DNA of 64,000 nt from Halobacillus campisalis (GCF_030345335.1 NZ_JAPVRC010000007.1:124001-188000); one strand, 5' to 3'. Counted from the stretch's first letter, positions 55,165 to 63,171 are shown. Numbers and translations: made by a program. Notes: generated from the letters alone by a model not told the origin.

Positions 55165-55494
55165 GAAGGTCCGGGAAATCACTCGCTTTCCTTGGGCGTA
55201 CGGTGAGCTTCCTCGGGCTAACGCCCTGTGGGATCTCACCATGTACTGTTCTCCCATCTCTTACACGTAAATTACTCTAGAGCCATAAATCAGTTCATAA
55301 ATCTTATGGGGGGACGATCCAGCTCCAGCGCTTAGCGGCTATTGAGACTTCCTTCACTTCTGGACGATAAGTCAACAACGAATCTCTCCGTTCTTCGTGT
55401 TTCCTTTATCTCCGACAGCTCAGTCCAGTCCATACGCCGCTGACCAAAGCGCTTCCGCTTTTACAAAAGGAGTCTTGCAATTTCCCGGACCTTC
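55165..55494 (-). repeat. Palindromic repeat family, copy F, interrupted
   Basis: Arms GAAGGTCCGGGAAAT (55165-55179) and ATTTCCCGGACCTTC (55480-55494) are perfectly complementary. Inner stems GGTGAG/CTCACC and GGGC/GCCC are intact. A block of about 210 bases (55258-55467) interrupts the right half at the same point as in copy D. Confidence 0.82.
55258..55467 (-). mobile_element. Element family 2, copy 2, inserted in repeat F
   Basis: Homologous to 28113-28324: shared segments include CCAGCTCCAGCGCTTAGCGG, GAGACTTCCTTCACTTCT and TTCTTCGTGTTTCCTTTATC. Ends AGCGCTT and AAGCGCTTCCGCTTT are complementary over seven bases. No open frame of note. Related CCAGCTCCAGCGC...GCGCTTxCGCTTT units are seen in other Bacillaceae genomes, as far as I recall. 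Strand is nominal. Confidence 0.65.
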
Positions 55495-55633
55495 TTGCTC
55501 TTATGAGGATAACGGAAACATCTGTGACCACGCTTCCCGTAGTAAACTGGAACTGTGCAGAATGGAACTTTTTCTGTATCACTTATGAAAGGCTTCCTCT
55601 GATGCCCGAGGGTTCGTTCATTTCATATCGCAT

Positions 55634-55755
55634 GGGGTGGATTGGAAACGACGAGACTCCCGCGGGAGATGGTCCTAGGCGAGATCCCACAGGGCGAAGC
55701 CCGAGAAAGCTTGCCAGGTCCCCCGCAGGAAAGCGAGTTGTTTCCCATCCACCCC
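55634..55755 (+). repeat. Palindromic repeat family, copy G
   Basis: Arms GGGGTGGATTGGAAAC (55634-55649) and GTTTCCCATCCACCCC (55740-55755) pair at 15 of 16 positions. Stems GGCGAG/CTTGCC (one G-T pair) and GGGC/GCCC are kept. Core CGAGACTCCCGCGGGA and CGCAGGAAAGCGAG match the family. Confidence 0.85.
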
Positions 55756-55823
55756 TGCTCTTCATAAGCTAACGAACCATTGGTCCAGAAATGGGTCAAA
55801 CAGAACTCACCTATGAAAATGAT

Positions 55824-56204
55824 TTATAAAATGGAGTATTCGACGTCGTCTCTCTCTTTTCCTACCGTCTCCATATAATTGCTGCCCCACTCATACATGG
55901 ATTCTAAAATAGGAATTAATGTTTCACCGTGTTCCGTGAGCGAGTATTCAACTTTTGGCGGTACAACTGGATAAACTTCGCGGTGAATGAGCCTGTCCTC
56001 TTCCAGTTCTCTGAGCTGTTTTGTGAGGATTTTTTGTGTAATGTCAGGAAGCAGACGTTGTAATTCTCCAAATCGCTTTGTGCCTTCTTTTCCTAAATGC
56101 CAGAGGATGATCATCTTCCATTTGCCTCCGATTAGAGACAATGTGAGTTCTTTTTCACAATTGAATTGCTGCACTGGTTGTCTAGTCAATCGTCTCTCTC
56201 CCAT
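55824..56204 (-). CDS. HxlR-family redox/electrophile regulator
   Basis: The roughly 126-residue winged-helix protein has [41 protein letters not shown] and [12 protein letters not shown], typical of HxlR. The single N-terminal Cys in NCE is in the position used by YodB/HypR to sense quinones or disulfide stress. It is divergent from an iron alcohol dehydrogenase gene, which it probably controls together with itself. Start not certain: ATG 56204 chosen, ATG 56228 or a TTG further in (after GGGAGAGAG) are possible. Confidence 0.8.
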   Translation of the reverse strand: MGERRLTRQPVQQFNCEKELTLSLIGGKWKMIILWHLGKEGTKRFGELQRLLPDITQKILTKQLRELEEDRLIHREVYPVVPPKVEYSLTEHGETLIPILESMYEWGSNYMETVGKERDDVEYSIL

Positions 56205-56221
56205 CGTATATCTATTGCACG

Positions 56222-56295
56222 GTATCATTATGGATACTAGGTGTTTTAAAAGTGCGTACTATTATTATACTACTAGAGCTTATACAATGGATACT
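56222..56295. promoter_or_regulatory. Divergent control region with direct repeats
   Basis: ATGGATACT occurs at 56230-56238 and 56287-56295. The first copy lies inside GTATC-N6-GATAC (56222-56237), a short dyad. Between them runs GCGTACTATTATTATACTAC. These may be binding sites of the HxlR regulator. The second copy is upstream of the dehydrogenase ribosome site, so it is well placed for repression. Confidence 0.4.
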
Positions 56296-56333
56296 GTGAC
56301 AAATCATCATACAACAAGGAGGCTATTATTACT

Positions 56334-57506
56334 ATGAGTCGTTTTACGATCCCACGTGATATTTATTTCGAAGAGAACGCCCTGGAAGTACTAAGGGAAT
56401 TTGAAGGAAAAAAAGCCTCATTAATCATTGGGGGAGGTTCCGTTAAACGAAACGGAAACCTTGAGAAAATTCAAGAACATTTGGCAGCAGCCAATATAGA
56501 AACAGAAGTGTTAGAAGGTTTCAATACAGAACCAACATTTGAAATGGTAAAACAAGGTGCAAAAGATCTTGAATCGTTCCAGCCGGATTGGATTATCGGC
56601 ATCGGAGGCGGATCCGCGATGGATTCCGCTAAAGCGATCTGGCTCTTTTATGAAAACCCGGACCTTTCTTTTGAAGACGCCATTAAGCCTTTTGAGCTTC
56701 CACGTCTTCGTACAAAAGCGAAATTTGCCGGTATTCCTACTACAAGTGGAAGTGGATCTGAAGTTTCCAACCTTTCCGTAGTAGCCGACGAAACAACAAA
56801 TGTTAAATATCCATTGGCAGACTTTGAACTGACGCCGGATGTCGCAATTATTGATCCAGTCATGATCGAAGAACTGCCTAAACACATCGCTGCTTATACA
56901 GGCATGGACGCATTCACGCACTCCATCGAATCTTATGTAGCTAAACCAAGAACCCTGTATACGGATATTCTTGCGCTTGGCAGTGCAGAAGTAATCAAAG
57001 ATAACCTGCTTGCTTCCTATCAAGGCGATCAAGAAGCAGCTAAGCAGATGCACAGCATTCAAGCTATGGCTGGTATGGCATTTGCGAACGCAGTACTAGG
57101 TAACGTGCACAGCCTGGCCCACAAAAGCGGCCCGACATTCGGCATTCCACATGGTTATGCCAATGCCATCTTCCTGCCGTACGTGATTCAATTCAACCGT
57201 GCTGTAGTTGAAGATCGTTTTGCTGAAATTGCGCGCCGTATCGGACTTGAAGGAAAAACAGATGCTGAATTGACAGATTCACTTGTTGAGTATATCTATC
57301 AATTAAACAAAGACCTTGGTCTTGCCACCACACTCCAGGACTTTGGCGTATCTGAAGAAGATTTCAACAAACACCTTGATACGATGGCAAAAAATGCAAT
57401 GGAAGATCCATGCACAGGTACAAACCCGCGTGAAACTTCCGAAGAACAAATGAAAGAGCTTTATAAAGCTTCATTCTACGGACAAGAAGCTTTAGTAAAA
57501 GCATAA
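56334..57506 (+). CDS. Iron-containing alcohol dehydrogenase
   Basis: The 390-residue protein belongs to the type III (iron) alcohol dehydrogenases: GGGSVKRNGNLEK and IGIGGGSAMDSAKA bind the nucleotide, and metal ligands are expected in TGMDAFTHSIESY and SLAHKSGPTFGIPHGYANA. It probably reduces an aldehyde or oxidises an alcohol using NAD(P)H; the substrate is unknown. AACAAGGAGGCTATTATTACT precedes the ATG and a terminator follows. Divergence from an HxlR gene suggests induction by reactive carbonyl or quinone compounds. Confidence 0.88.
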   Translation: MSRFTIPRDIYFEENALEVLREFEGKKASLIIGGGSVKRNGNLEKIQEHLAAANIETEVLEGFNTEPTFEMVKQGAKDLESFQPDWIIGIGGGSAMDSAKAIWLFYENPDLSFEDAIKPFELPRLRTKAKFAGIPTTSGSGSEVSNLSVVADETTNVKYPLADFELTPDVAIIDPVMIEELPKHIAAYTGMDAFTHSIESYVAKPRTLYTDILALGSAEVIKDNLLASYQGDQEAAKQMHSIQAMAGMAFANAVLGNVHSLAHKSGPTFGIPHGYANAIFLPYVIQFNRAVVEDRFAEIARRIGLEGKTDAELTDSLVEYIYQLNKDLGLATTLQDFGVSEEDFNKHLDTMAKNAMEDPCTGTNPRETSEEQMKELYKASFYGQEALVKA

Positions 57507-57520
57507 TGATGGATAAAAAG

Positions 57521-57556
57521 ACGGAGCTTAGGGATATTCCTTAAGCTCCGTTTTTA
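57521..57556 (+). terminator. Intrinsic terminator of iron ADH gene
   Basis: ACGGAGCTTA / TAAGCTCCGT, a perfect 10-base stem, with TTTTTA following. Confidence 0.85.
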
Positions 57557-57599
57557 TTTATCGAGGAGTTATAATTTGATAGATTTTCAGTAAGCGTTA

Positions 57600-57672
57600 A
57601 ATTCAGTGTTGATATTTATACAAGCTCCCTACTCTGAATACTTAGTTTCAAGATGTTCGGACTGATTCCAAA
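57600..57672 (+). repeat. Isolated copy of the flank block of the large repeat
   Basis: TTGATATTTATACAAGCTCC and TAGTTTCAAGATGTTCGGAC match the flank of copy A (8877-8945) and, in reverse complement, flanks of copies C and E. No palindrome follows here, so the block exists without the hairpin core. Confidence 0.55.
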
Positions 57673-57856
57673 TGGAGTAAGAACTGGACGTAAAGAGGCT
57701 ATCACGCGGGGTTGACTTATCCTTCGATACCGGTGGTGGGCATTCATTTCACTTAAATGATTTCTACTTATCCCCCACCTAATTTTTGTTATTCAACGTT
57801 AGCTTTATAATATTCACCATAATGGTGGTTAAAACAACAATCGAAAAACCAGCACC

Positions 57857-58006
57857 TTACATTAAAATAAAATAATTAGAGTCATCAGCAGCATTGCTTG
57901 CTAGCAATATTATAGGAATTAAGGTTATTATCGGCCAAATGAATCCATGCCCTAGAGGTAATTCCTTTTTCCTTTTCTTGGAGGTGATATTACTTGCTTT
58001 GGCCAT
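57857..58006 (-). CDS. Small membrane protein, 49 residues
   Basis: Starts MAKASNITSKKRKKELPLGH after GGGGAGGAGTCTGG, with one membrane segment (FIWPIITLIPIILLAS) and a C-terminal acidic end. ATG 58006 is preferred to an ATG 11 codons earlier because of its ribosome site. No family recognised. Confidence 0.5.
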   Translation of the reverse strand: MAKASNITSKKRKKELPLGHGFIWPIITLIPIILLASNAADDSNYFILM

Positions 58007-58048
58007 CCAGACTCCTCCCCATAAACGTTTATCGCTCATTAAAATCTT

Positions 58049-58189
58049 CTATTTCTCCCTTTCAAGCAGTTCATCTAATTTTTGTTCCATTCGATGTAAT
58101 TGTTTATTTTTATTCTTGTCCCTCTTTACATAAGAGACAATCCCTATTACTACAGCCACAATAATAATGAAGAAAAACAATTGAAACAT
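58049..58189 (-). CDS. Small membrane protein with coiled-coil tail
   Basis: Starts MFQLFFFIIIVAVVIGIVSY after AGGAGATATA, with one membrane segment and a basic amphipathic tail RDKNKNKQLHRMEQKLDELL. Similar YtxH-like or YneF-like organisation; function unknown. The longer frame to 58264 lacks a matching ribosome site. Confidence 0.55.
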   Translation of the reverse strand: MFQLFFFIIIVAVVIGIVSYVKRDKNKNKQLHRMEQKLDELLEREK

Positions 58190-58273
58190 TATATCTCCTA
58201 CATGAAAGCTGTCTGTCGTTAATAATAAGAACATGTAGACCCCTCCGTTACAGACGTGCAACATACTGCACGA

Positions 58274-58723
58274 TTAAATGAATTTTTCTGTTATCTCTTT
58301 TATTCCATTCAAATGGCTAATCAATGAGATTCCTGCAAAACAAATGGTTGAAAAACTTAGCAGCAGAACTTTTTTCAGTGATTTCCCTTTAAGGTAATCC
58401 ACTCCTACCCAATAGATCGCTACAATTATAGAAGCAAAGAACATGTGATAGTGCATCTTCTGGGATGCGATTTCATCTACTAACCATCTCATTTTCCACT
58501 CGTCATCTTGTGTAGGGGTATAGGTGATTCTTTCTTCTTCGATTCCCAATGCGTTATGTGGCTGAACGGTCACCGCATCATCCTTTTTCTCAACTACGTC
58601 GTAACCGAGCGGTGAATATTCGAGTGGATAAGCCAGGACGTAGGACAATGCGAGTGCAACCATCAGAAATGCAGTGTAAAGAAGGCCACGTCTGATTTTA
58701 TTCAGTGTCTGTTCAGTCATCAT
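58274..58723 (-). CDS. Membrane protein of unknown function
   Basis: The 149-residue protein has an N-terminal TM (GLLYTAFLMVALALSYVL), an extracytoplasmic stretch of about 60 residues with RITYTPTQDDEWKMRWL, and two further TM segments. No family recognised. Tandem ATGs follow GGAGGTTA. It is followed downstream by the two small membrane protein genes and may be co-transcribed with them. Confidence 0.6.
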   Translation of the reverse strand: MMTEQTLNKIRRGLLYTAFLMVALALSYVLAYPLEYSPLGYDVVEKKDDAVTVQPHNALGIEEERITYTPTQDDEWKMRWLVDEIASQKMHYHMFFASIIVAIYWVGVDYLKGKSLKKVLLLSFSTICFAGISLISHLNGIKEITEKFI

Positions 58724-58754
58724 TAACCTCCAATAAAGCTCTGCCTTTTATTAT

Positions 58755-58856
58755 CTAATCATCGTCATTGTCTTCATATCCAAAACCAGATTTACCCCAG
58801 TAGTAGAGAAACGCTGCTGGTGCGGCAATCATTAAGATCCCGATGATCAAATTCAT
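58755..58856 (-). CDS. 33-residue membrane peptide
   Basis: ATG at 58856 follows AAGGAGGAGTTCA, a near-perfect ribosome site. The peptide starts MNLIIGILMIAAPAAFLYYW and ends KSGFGYEDNDDD, one membrane segment with an acidic tail. No known relative recalled; the strong ribosome site and clean TM make it credible. It lies 31 bases before the following gene's ATG, probably in one transcript. Confidence 0.6.
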   Translation of the reverse strand: MNLIIGILMIAAPAAFLYYWGKSGFGYEDNDDD

Positions 58857-58980
58857 TGAACTCCTCCTTAGTTTTTGTGAGCTTACTTTCTATACGAATG
58901 AGGAAGCATTGAGTTTCACTCGCCCTGGCTTCCTTCATATCTCGAAATGAGGGAATACGGTGAAATGAAGTCTACACAAC

Positions 58981-59010
58981 AAAAAAATCCCGCCTCAACT
59001 TTTGAGACGG
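58981..59010 (-). terminator. Intrinsic terminator overlapping gene end
   Basis: CCGTCTCAA / TTGAGGCGG stem with a 3-base loop, followed on the minus strand by GGATTTTTTTG. The stem overlaps the last codons of the PH-domain gene. Confidence 0.75.
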
Positions 59011-59453
59011 TTTTTTCCTTCAATGTAAGTATGGGGATTTTCTTCTGTAAGTAAGCGGATGAATTCTGCTTCATGCTTCGGGGATACCTGAATCGTTTGA
59101 TGATCCCCATACAGAATATCCAATCGATCAATAGAAAGCGCAGGAGCTGTAAAGGGATTCCTGGTCTTGCCGAGTTTCTTTATTTTTTCAATCGATATAC
59201 TTTTTCTGAATGGGCCGTAGCTGATATGAACCTTGCCCTTTTCAATAGTATAACCGGTTCTAAACCATATCCATAGAAGCAGCCCGATGATTAAACCTGA
59301 GACGATATACCCGGGTATACTATTATATCTGATCAGCTGCCAACCTTCAGGCTCACCTCCAATGATATACATCGTCAGGATAAAAAGAATAATACCCCCG
59401 AACATGATAAGAAACCAACCATCTTTTTTTGAAGAAAAATACAGAGGGACCAC
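58995..59453 (-). CDS. PH-domain membrane protein (YyaB/DUF1200-like)
   Basis: The roughly 152-residue protein has two N-terminal TM segments (about 13-30 and 48-64) and a bacterial PH-like domain of 85 residues: GYTIEKGKVHISYGPFRKSISIEKI and LSIDRLDILYGDHQTI. Similar two-TM/PH proteins are common in Bacillaceae, of unknown function. The start may be GTG 59453 or the internal ATG 16 codons later; neither has a clear ribosome site. Confidence 0.65.
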   Translation of the reverse strand: MVPLYFSSKKDGWFLIMFGGIILFILTMYIIGGEPEGWQLIRYNSIPGYIVSGLIIGLLLWIWFRTGYTIEKGKVHISYGPFRKSISIEKIKKLGKTRNPFTAPALSIDRLDILYGDHQTIQVSPKHEAEFIRLLTEENPHTYIEGKNRLKS

Positions 59454-59670
59454 TCCCTTTATTGAAAGCGTTGTTAAACGATTTTGAAGACTCCGTTTCG
59501 AGACTTTTGGAGGAGATGGTGGCTTTAGATTGGAAGATGCTCGAAACTACTTTCAAGTGCAGGAAGTTTCCAAAACTAAATGCTATAACCACATCAATGG
59601 AGTGTGATGCCCCCGTTATTATTAAGAAGCCTCTTATTCAAGCGATTTCGAAAAGCAGATGTATGTTAGG

Positions 59671-59787
59671 GGCGGCGGGGAATGGGGAGACTCCTGTGGG
59701 AAGAGAGTGCTTGGTGAGATCCCGCAGGACGAATAGTCCGAGGAAGCTCACCGCGCTCCCACGGAAAGCGAGCCATTCCCCGCCGCC
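59671..59787 (+). repeat. Palindromic repeat family, copy H
   Basis: Arms GGCGGCGGGGAATGG (59671-59685) and CCATTCCCCGCCGCC (59773-59787) are perfectly complementary. Stems GGTGAG/CTCACC and GGAC/GTCC are intact; the apical stem differs from GGGC/GCCC of other copies by compensatory changes. Flanks contain GAAGACTCCGTTTCGAGAC (59487-59505) and TCAAGTCTTCAGC (about 59814-59826). Confidence 0.85.
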
Positions 59788-59822
59788 CTGATCCACTCAC
59801 CAAATGTCACGGAATCAAGTCT

Positions 59823-60236
59823 TCAGCAATAACGACAGCAGCTGGATTCCACCTCCTTCACAACGGTTCCAGAATAGCGGTCATGCGGCATAAGGGCTCC
59901 TTCTTGTATTGTAAATCCTTTTCGATCTTTCCAATAATCAATACCGCTGATCAAGTCTCGATAAGCCATCCGCTTAACGATTTGCTTTGACGTCGGCTTG
60001 CCTTCTCCTTCATTATCCAAGGCCAACCCCATAGACAAATACCCAACGGTCGTACCGCTCGCCTTAAGCTGAGCGTACTCCAGCGACCACATGACGAGAG
60101 TCGGTGTGATTAATGCGTGTACGGCTTCATTTTTCACTTTTTTGCGGAGCAGCTTTTCTACACCGAAAGTTACGGCTGTTGAAATCACGAAGTCTATACA
60201 GAAAGCTGCGGTTCTTTTTTTTGTAATTAAGTGCAT
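59823..60236 (-). CDS. RDD-family membrane protein
   Basis: The 137-residue protein starts MHLITKKRTAAFCIDFVIST with the RDD-type basic residues and Asp in the first TM, and has GYLSMGLALDNEGEGKPT in place of the GK-LGL segment. Ends ESSCCRYC. It is shorter than typical RDD proteins. AAGGAGAAGAACAGAAC precedes the ATG. The 3' end touches repeat H flank, so its natural C-terminus may have been altered by that sequence. Confidence 0.65.
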   Translation of the reverse strand: MHLITKKRTAAFCIDFVISTAVTFGVEKLLRKKVKNEAVHALITPTLVMWSLEYAQLKASGTTVGYLSMGLALDNEGEGKPTSKQIVKRMAYRDLISGIDYWKDRKGFTIQEGALMPHDRYSGTVVKEVESSCCRYC

Positions 60237-60403
60237 GTTCTGTTCTTCTCCTTCTACTAAGTATGTTTTTTATACTAACGATTTCACCTTACAAAAGGTT
60301 TCAAAAAGATATAGTTTGCCTATGCTAAAGGATGGATAGAGATTTTAGATTCATGCTACTTATGAATCAATTTGAGCAGCAGAAAGTTCATACTGTTTAC
60401 ATA

Positions 60404-60418
60404 TACCCTTACCGGGTA
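60404..60418. promoter_or_regulatory. CsoR-like operator candidate
   Basis: TACCC-TTACC-GGGTA is a perfect 5+5 dyad located about 42 bases before the CopB start. CsoR-type copper sensors bind G/C-tract dyads of this kind (TACCC-GGGTA). No csoR gene is seen in the window, so the sensor would act in trans. Confidence 0.55.
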
Positions 60419-60459
60419 ATAGTATGCAACATATAGAGATGAAACGGAGGGATCTCGTT

Positions 60460-62475
60460 ATGGAACAACATCATCACTCTCATTCTCAAGAAGAACATGA
60501 CCATCATGAAGACCACGATCATTCTGGTCACGATCATGGTGCGATGATTGAGGATTTCAAACTGAGATTTTATATTTCTTTGTTCGTTACGATTCCAATT
60601 TTATTATTATCACCCATGATTCAGGAATTTTTCGGTTTTAGTTTAACTTTCCCTTACGATCAATACGTTTTATTCGGCCTGGCTACGTTTGTCTTCTTCT
60701 ATGGAGGATGGCCGTTTTTGACTGGAGCTGTTGATGAACTGAAGAGTAGAAATCCAGGCATGATGACGTTGATTGGTCTGGCCATTGTCGTGGCTTATGG
60801 ATACAGTTCGCTTGTTGTCTTCGGCTGGACAGGAAAGAACTTTTTCTGGGAACTGGCTACACTGATTGATATTATGCTTCTAGGTCATTGGATTGAAATG
60901 AGATCCGTGATGGGAGCTTCGAATGCACTTCAGGAATTGGTGAAATTGATGCCAAATACCGCGCATCGATTAACGGAAGATGGCAAAACGGAAGAGGTCG
61001 CGTTGAACGAACTCCATGCAGACGACCTTGTGCTCGTAAAGCCTGGAGAGAAAATCCCTGTAGATGGATTAATTACAGACGGAAGCTCTGCCATTGATGA
61101 ATCTATGTTGACTGGAGAATCTGTACCTGTTGAAAAAGGCAAGGATGATGAAGTGATAGGGGGCGCCATCAATAAAGAAGGAAGCCTGACCATCCAAGTA
61201 AAAAACACGGGAAAGGATACGTATCTTTCCAAAGTCATCACCCTTGTAGAGGAAGCACAAAATTCAAAGTCGAGGGCTCAGGACTTAGCGAACCGTGCAG
61301 CCAAATGGCTGTTCTATCTAGCGCTCGGAGCCGGTATTACGACATTCATCGTATGGATCGCTTTAGGATTTTCCTTTGATGTCGCAATAGAACGAATGGT
61401 AACTGTCATGGTCATCACGTGTCCGCACGCTCTAGGATTAGCTGCCCCGCTTGTCGTGGCCGTATCCACCTCTTTATCTGCAAAACAGGGACTGTTGATC
61501 AGAAACCGTACTCAATTTGAGAATGCACGAAGGATCGACGCCGTCATTTTTGACAAAACAGGAACCCTGACAAAAGGTGAGTTCGGGGTCACGAATATCA
61601 TTCCTGCCAACGAGCAAGCGGAACAGGATGTTTTATACTGGGCCGCAAGCGTCGAGCAAAACTCTGAACACCCTCTCGCTAAAGGAATTTTAGAAAAAGC
61701 TGAGGATCAAGAGATTGCTCTCGGTAAAGTGGAAGACTTTGAATCCATAACCGGACAAGGGCTAAAAGGAACGATTGACGGCAGATCCGTTAAAGTTATG
61801 AGTCCAGGGTATATGGACGAGCAGGGGTATTCGTATGATCAATCAGCGTTTACTGAACTGTCTGAAGAAGGAAAAACCGTCGTCTTCGTACTTGTAGACG
61901 ATCAATTTATCGGGATGGTCGCACTTGCTGATATGGTCCGGGATTCAGCGAAAGAAGCGATTGCCGAGCTGAAAGCCAAAGGCATCCACTCCATCATGCT
62001 TACTGGAGATAATGAAAAGGTTGCTCACTGGGTCGCAAAGCAGCTCGATATTGAAGAGGTTTATGCAGAAGTCATGCCTGATCATAAGTCGGACAAGGTG
62101 AAGGAAGTCCAGTCCAGCGGAAGGAAAGTCGCTATGACAGGAGATGGCATCAACGACGCTCCCGCACTGGCTACAGCGGATGTAGGCATTGCCATCGGCA
62201 GCGGTACCGACGTGGCGGTGGAAACAGCAGACATTGTGCTCGTCCAAAGCAACCCGAAAGATATCGTGTCCGTGTTGAGTTTATCTAAGAACACGTATAG
62301 AAAAATGGTCCAGAACCTCTGGTGGGCAACTGGCTACAACATTTTTGCGATTCCATTAGCTGCAGGAGTTCTTGCTCCTATCGGAGTTGTGCTCAGCCCA
62401 GCTGTAGGTGCTGTTCTAATGAGTTTAAGTACAGTCGTAGTAGCAATTAACGCAAAGCTGCTTAAGGCTGATTAA
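60460..62475 (+). CDS. copB: CopB-type copper-translocating P-type ATPase
   Basis: The 671-residue P1B ATPase has a His-rich N-terminus with many HH/HDH repeats and no CxxC metal domain. Motifs: TGES, CPH metal motif in VITCPHALGLA, DKTGT, HP in NSEHPLAK, TGDN and GDGINDAPAL. CPH instead of CPC marks the P1B-3 (CopB) subgroup, which exports copper. GGAGGGATCTCGTT precedes ATG 60460; a start 12 codons earlier is less likely. A CsoR-like dyad lies upstream and a YdhK-like lipoprotein follows, forming a copper-resistance unit. Confidence 0.9.
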   Translation: MEQHHHSHSQEEHDHHEDHDHSGHDHGAMIEDFKLRFYISLFVTIPILLLSPMIQEFFGFSLTFPYDQYVLFGLATFVFFYGGWPFLTGAVDELKSRNPGMMTLIGLAIVVAYGYSSLVVFGWTGKNFFWELATLIDIMLLGHWIEMRSVMGASNALQELVKLMPNTAHRLTEDGKTEEVALNELHADDLVLVKPGEKIPVDGLITDGSSAIDESMLTGESVPVEKGKDDEVIGGAINKEGSLTIQVKNTGKDTYLSKVITLVEEAQNSKSRAQDLANRAAKWLFYLALGAGITTFIVWIALGFSFDVAIERMVTVMVITCPHALGLAAPLVVAVSTSLSAKQGLLIRNRTQFENARRIDAVIFDKTGTLTKGEFGVTNIIPANEQAEQDVLYWAASVEQNSEHPLAKGILEKAEDQEIALGKVEDFESITGQGLKGTIDGRSVKVMSPGYMDEQGYSYDQSAFTELSEEGKTVVFVLVDDQFIGMVALADMVRDSAKEAIAELKAKGIHSIMLTGDNEKVAHWVAKQLDIEEVYAEVMPDHKSDKVKEVQSSGRKVAMTGDGINDAPALATADVGIAIGSGTDVAVETADIVLVQSNPKDIVSVLSLSKNTYRKMVQNLWWATGYNIFAIPLAAGVLAPIGVVLSPAVGAVLMSLSTVVVAINAKLLKAD

Positions 62476-62510
62476 ATATATATAGATGATAAAATGAGGA
62501 GGAACTGAAA

Positions 62511-63086
62511 ATGAAAAAAAGAATGTTAGGATTGGCTGCGCTATTGTTGATTTTGCTTGTCGCTGCTTGTTCCAGCGATGAGCAGGAAAATGAAAGCACG
62601 AACGAGAACGAGGAAAGCAATGAGTCCAGTGAAGAAATGGACCATTCTGAAATGAATCATTCAAGTTCAGGCGAGGTGCCTGACGATCTTGAAGAAGCAG
62701 AGGATCCTTCCTATGAAGTCGACAGTACCGCTGTCATGAATGCAGACCACATGCCAGGAATGGATGGCGCAGAAGCAACGATTTCTGGAGCTTTCGATAC
62801 GGTAGCTTATGTCGTTTCTTATGATCCAACCAATGGCGGAGAACGTGTGGAAGATCATAAATGGGTCATCCATGAAGAACTCGAAGATCCAGGAGAGGCA
62901 CCTCTTGAAGAGGGAGCAGAAGTCACCTTAAACGCTTCTCATATGGAAGGCATGGAAGGTGCTGAGGCAACCATTGATTCCGCAGAAGAAACAACTGTCT
63001 ATATGGTCGATTTTGAACCGACCGACGGAGGAGAAAAGGTTGAGAACCATAAATGGGTAACAGAAAGTGAATTATCCGATGAATAA
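62511..63086 (+). CDS. YdhK-like lipoprotein (DUF1541 repeats)
   Basis: The 191-residue protein has a lipobox (LVAACS, Cys20), an acidic linker rich in Glu, Ser and Met-His (MDHSEMNH), and two tandem repeats of about 60 residues: NADHMPGMDGAEATISGAF to VEDHKWVIHEEL and NASHMEGMEGAEATIDSAE to VENHKWVTESEL. Met and His residues may bind copper outside the membrane. It follows copB by 36 bases, with GAGGAGGAACTGAAA before the ATG, so it is likely co-transcribed. YdhK family membership is from memory. Confidence 0.85.
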   Translation: MKKRMLGLAALLLILLVAACSSDEQENESTNENEESNESSEEMDHSEMNHSSSGEVPDDLEEAEDPSYEVDSTAVMNADHMPGMDGAEATISGAFDTVAYVVSYDPTNGGERVEDHKWVIHEELEDPGEAPLEEGAEVTLNASHMEGMEGAEATIDSAEETTVYMVDFEPTDGGEKVENHKWVTESELSDE

Positions 63087-63102
63087 TATGTAAATGAAAC
63101 GG

Positions 63103-63136
63103 ACACCATTCCCAGTTTGGGGATGGTGTTTTTTTA
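63103..63136 (+). terminator. Intrinsic terminator of copB-lipoprotein unit
   Basis: ACACCATTCCC / GGGGATGGTGT stem (one G-T pair) with loop AGTTT, then seven T residues. Confidence 0.85.
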
Positions 63137-63171
63137 TAATGTAACCATGGTACGATAGGGGAAAAATAGAA

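Noticed and set aside
56511-57062. 183-codon minus-strand frame over the iron ADH gene
   Set aside because: Antisense shadow of a gene with clear metal and nucleotide motifs.
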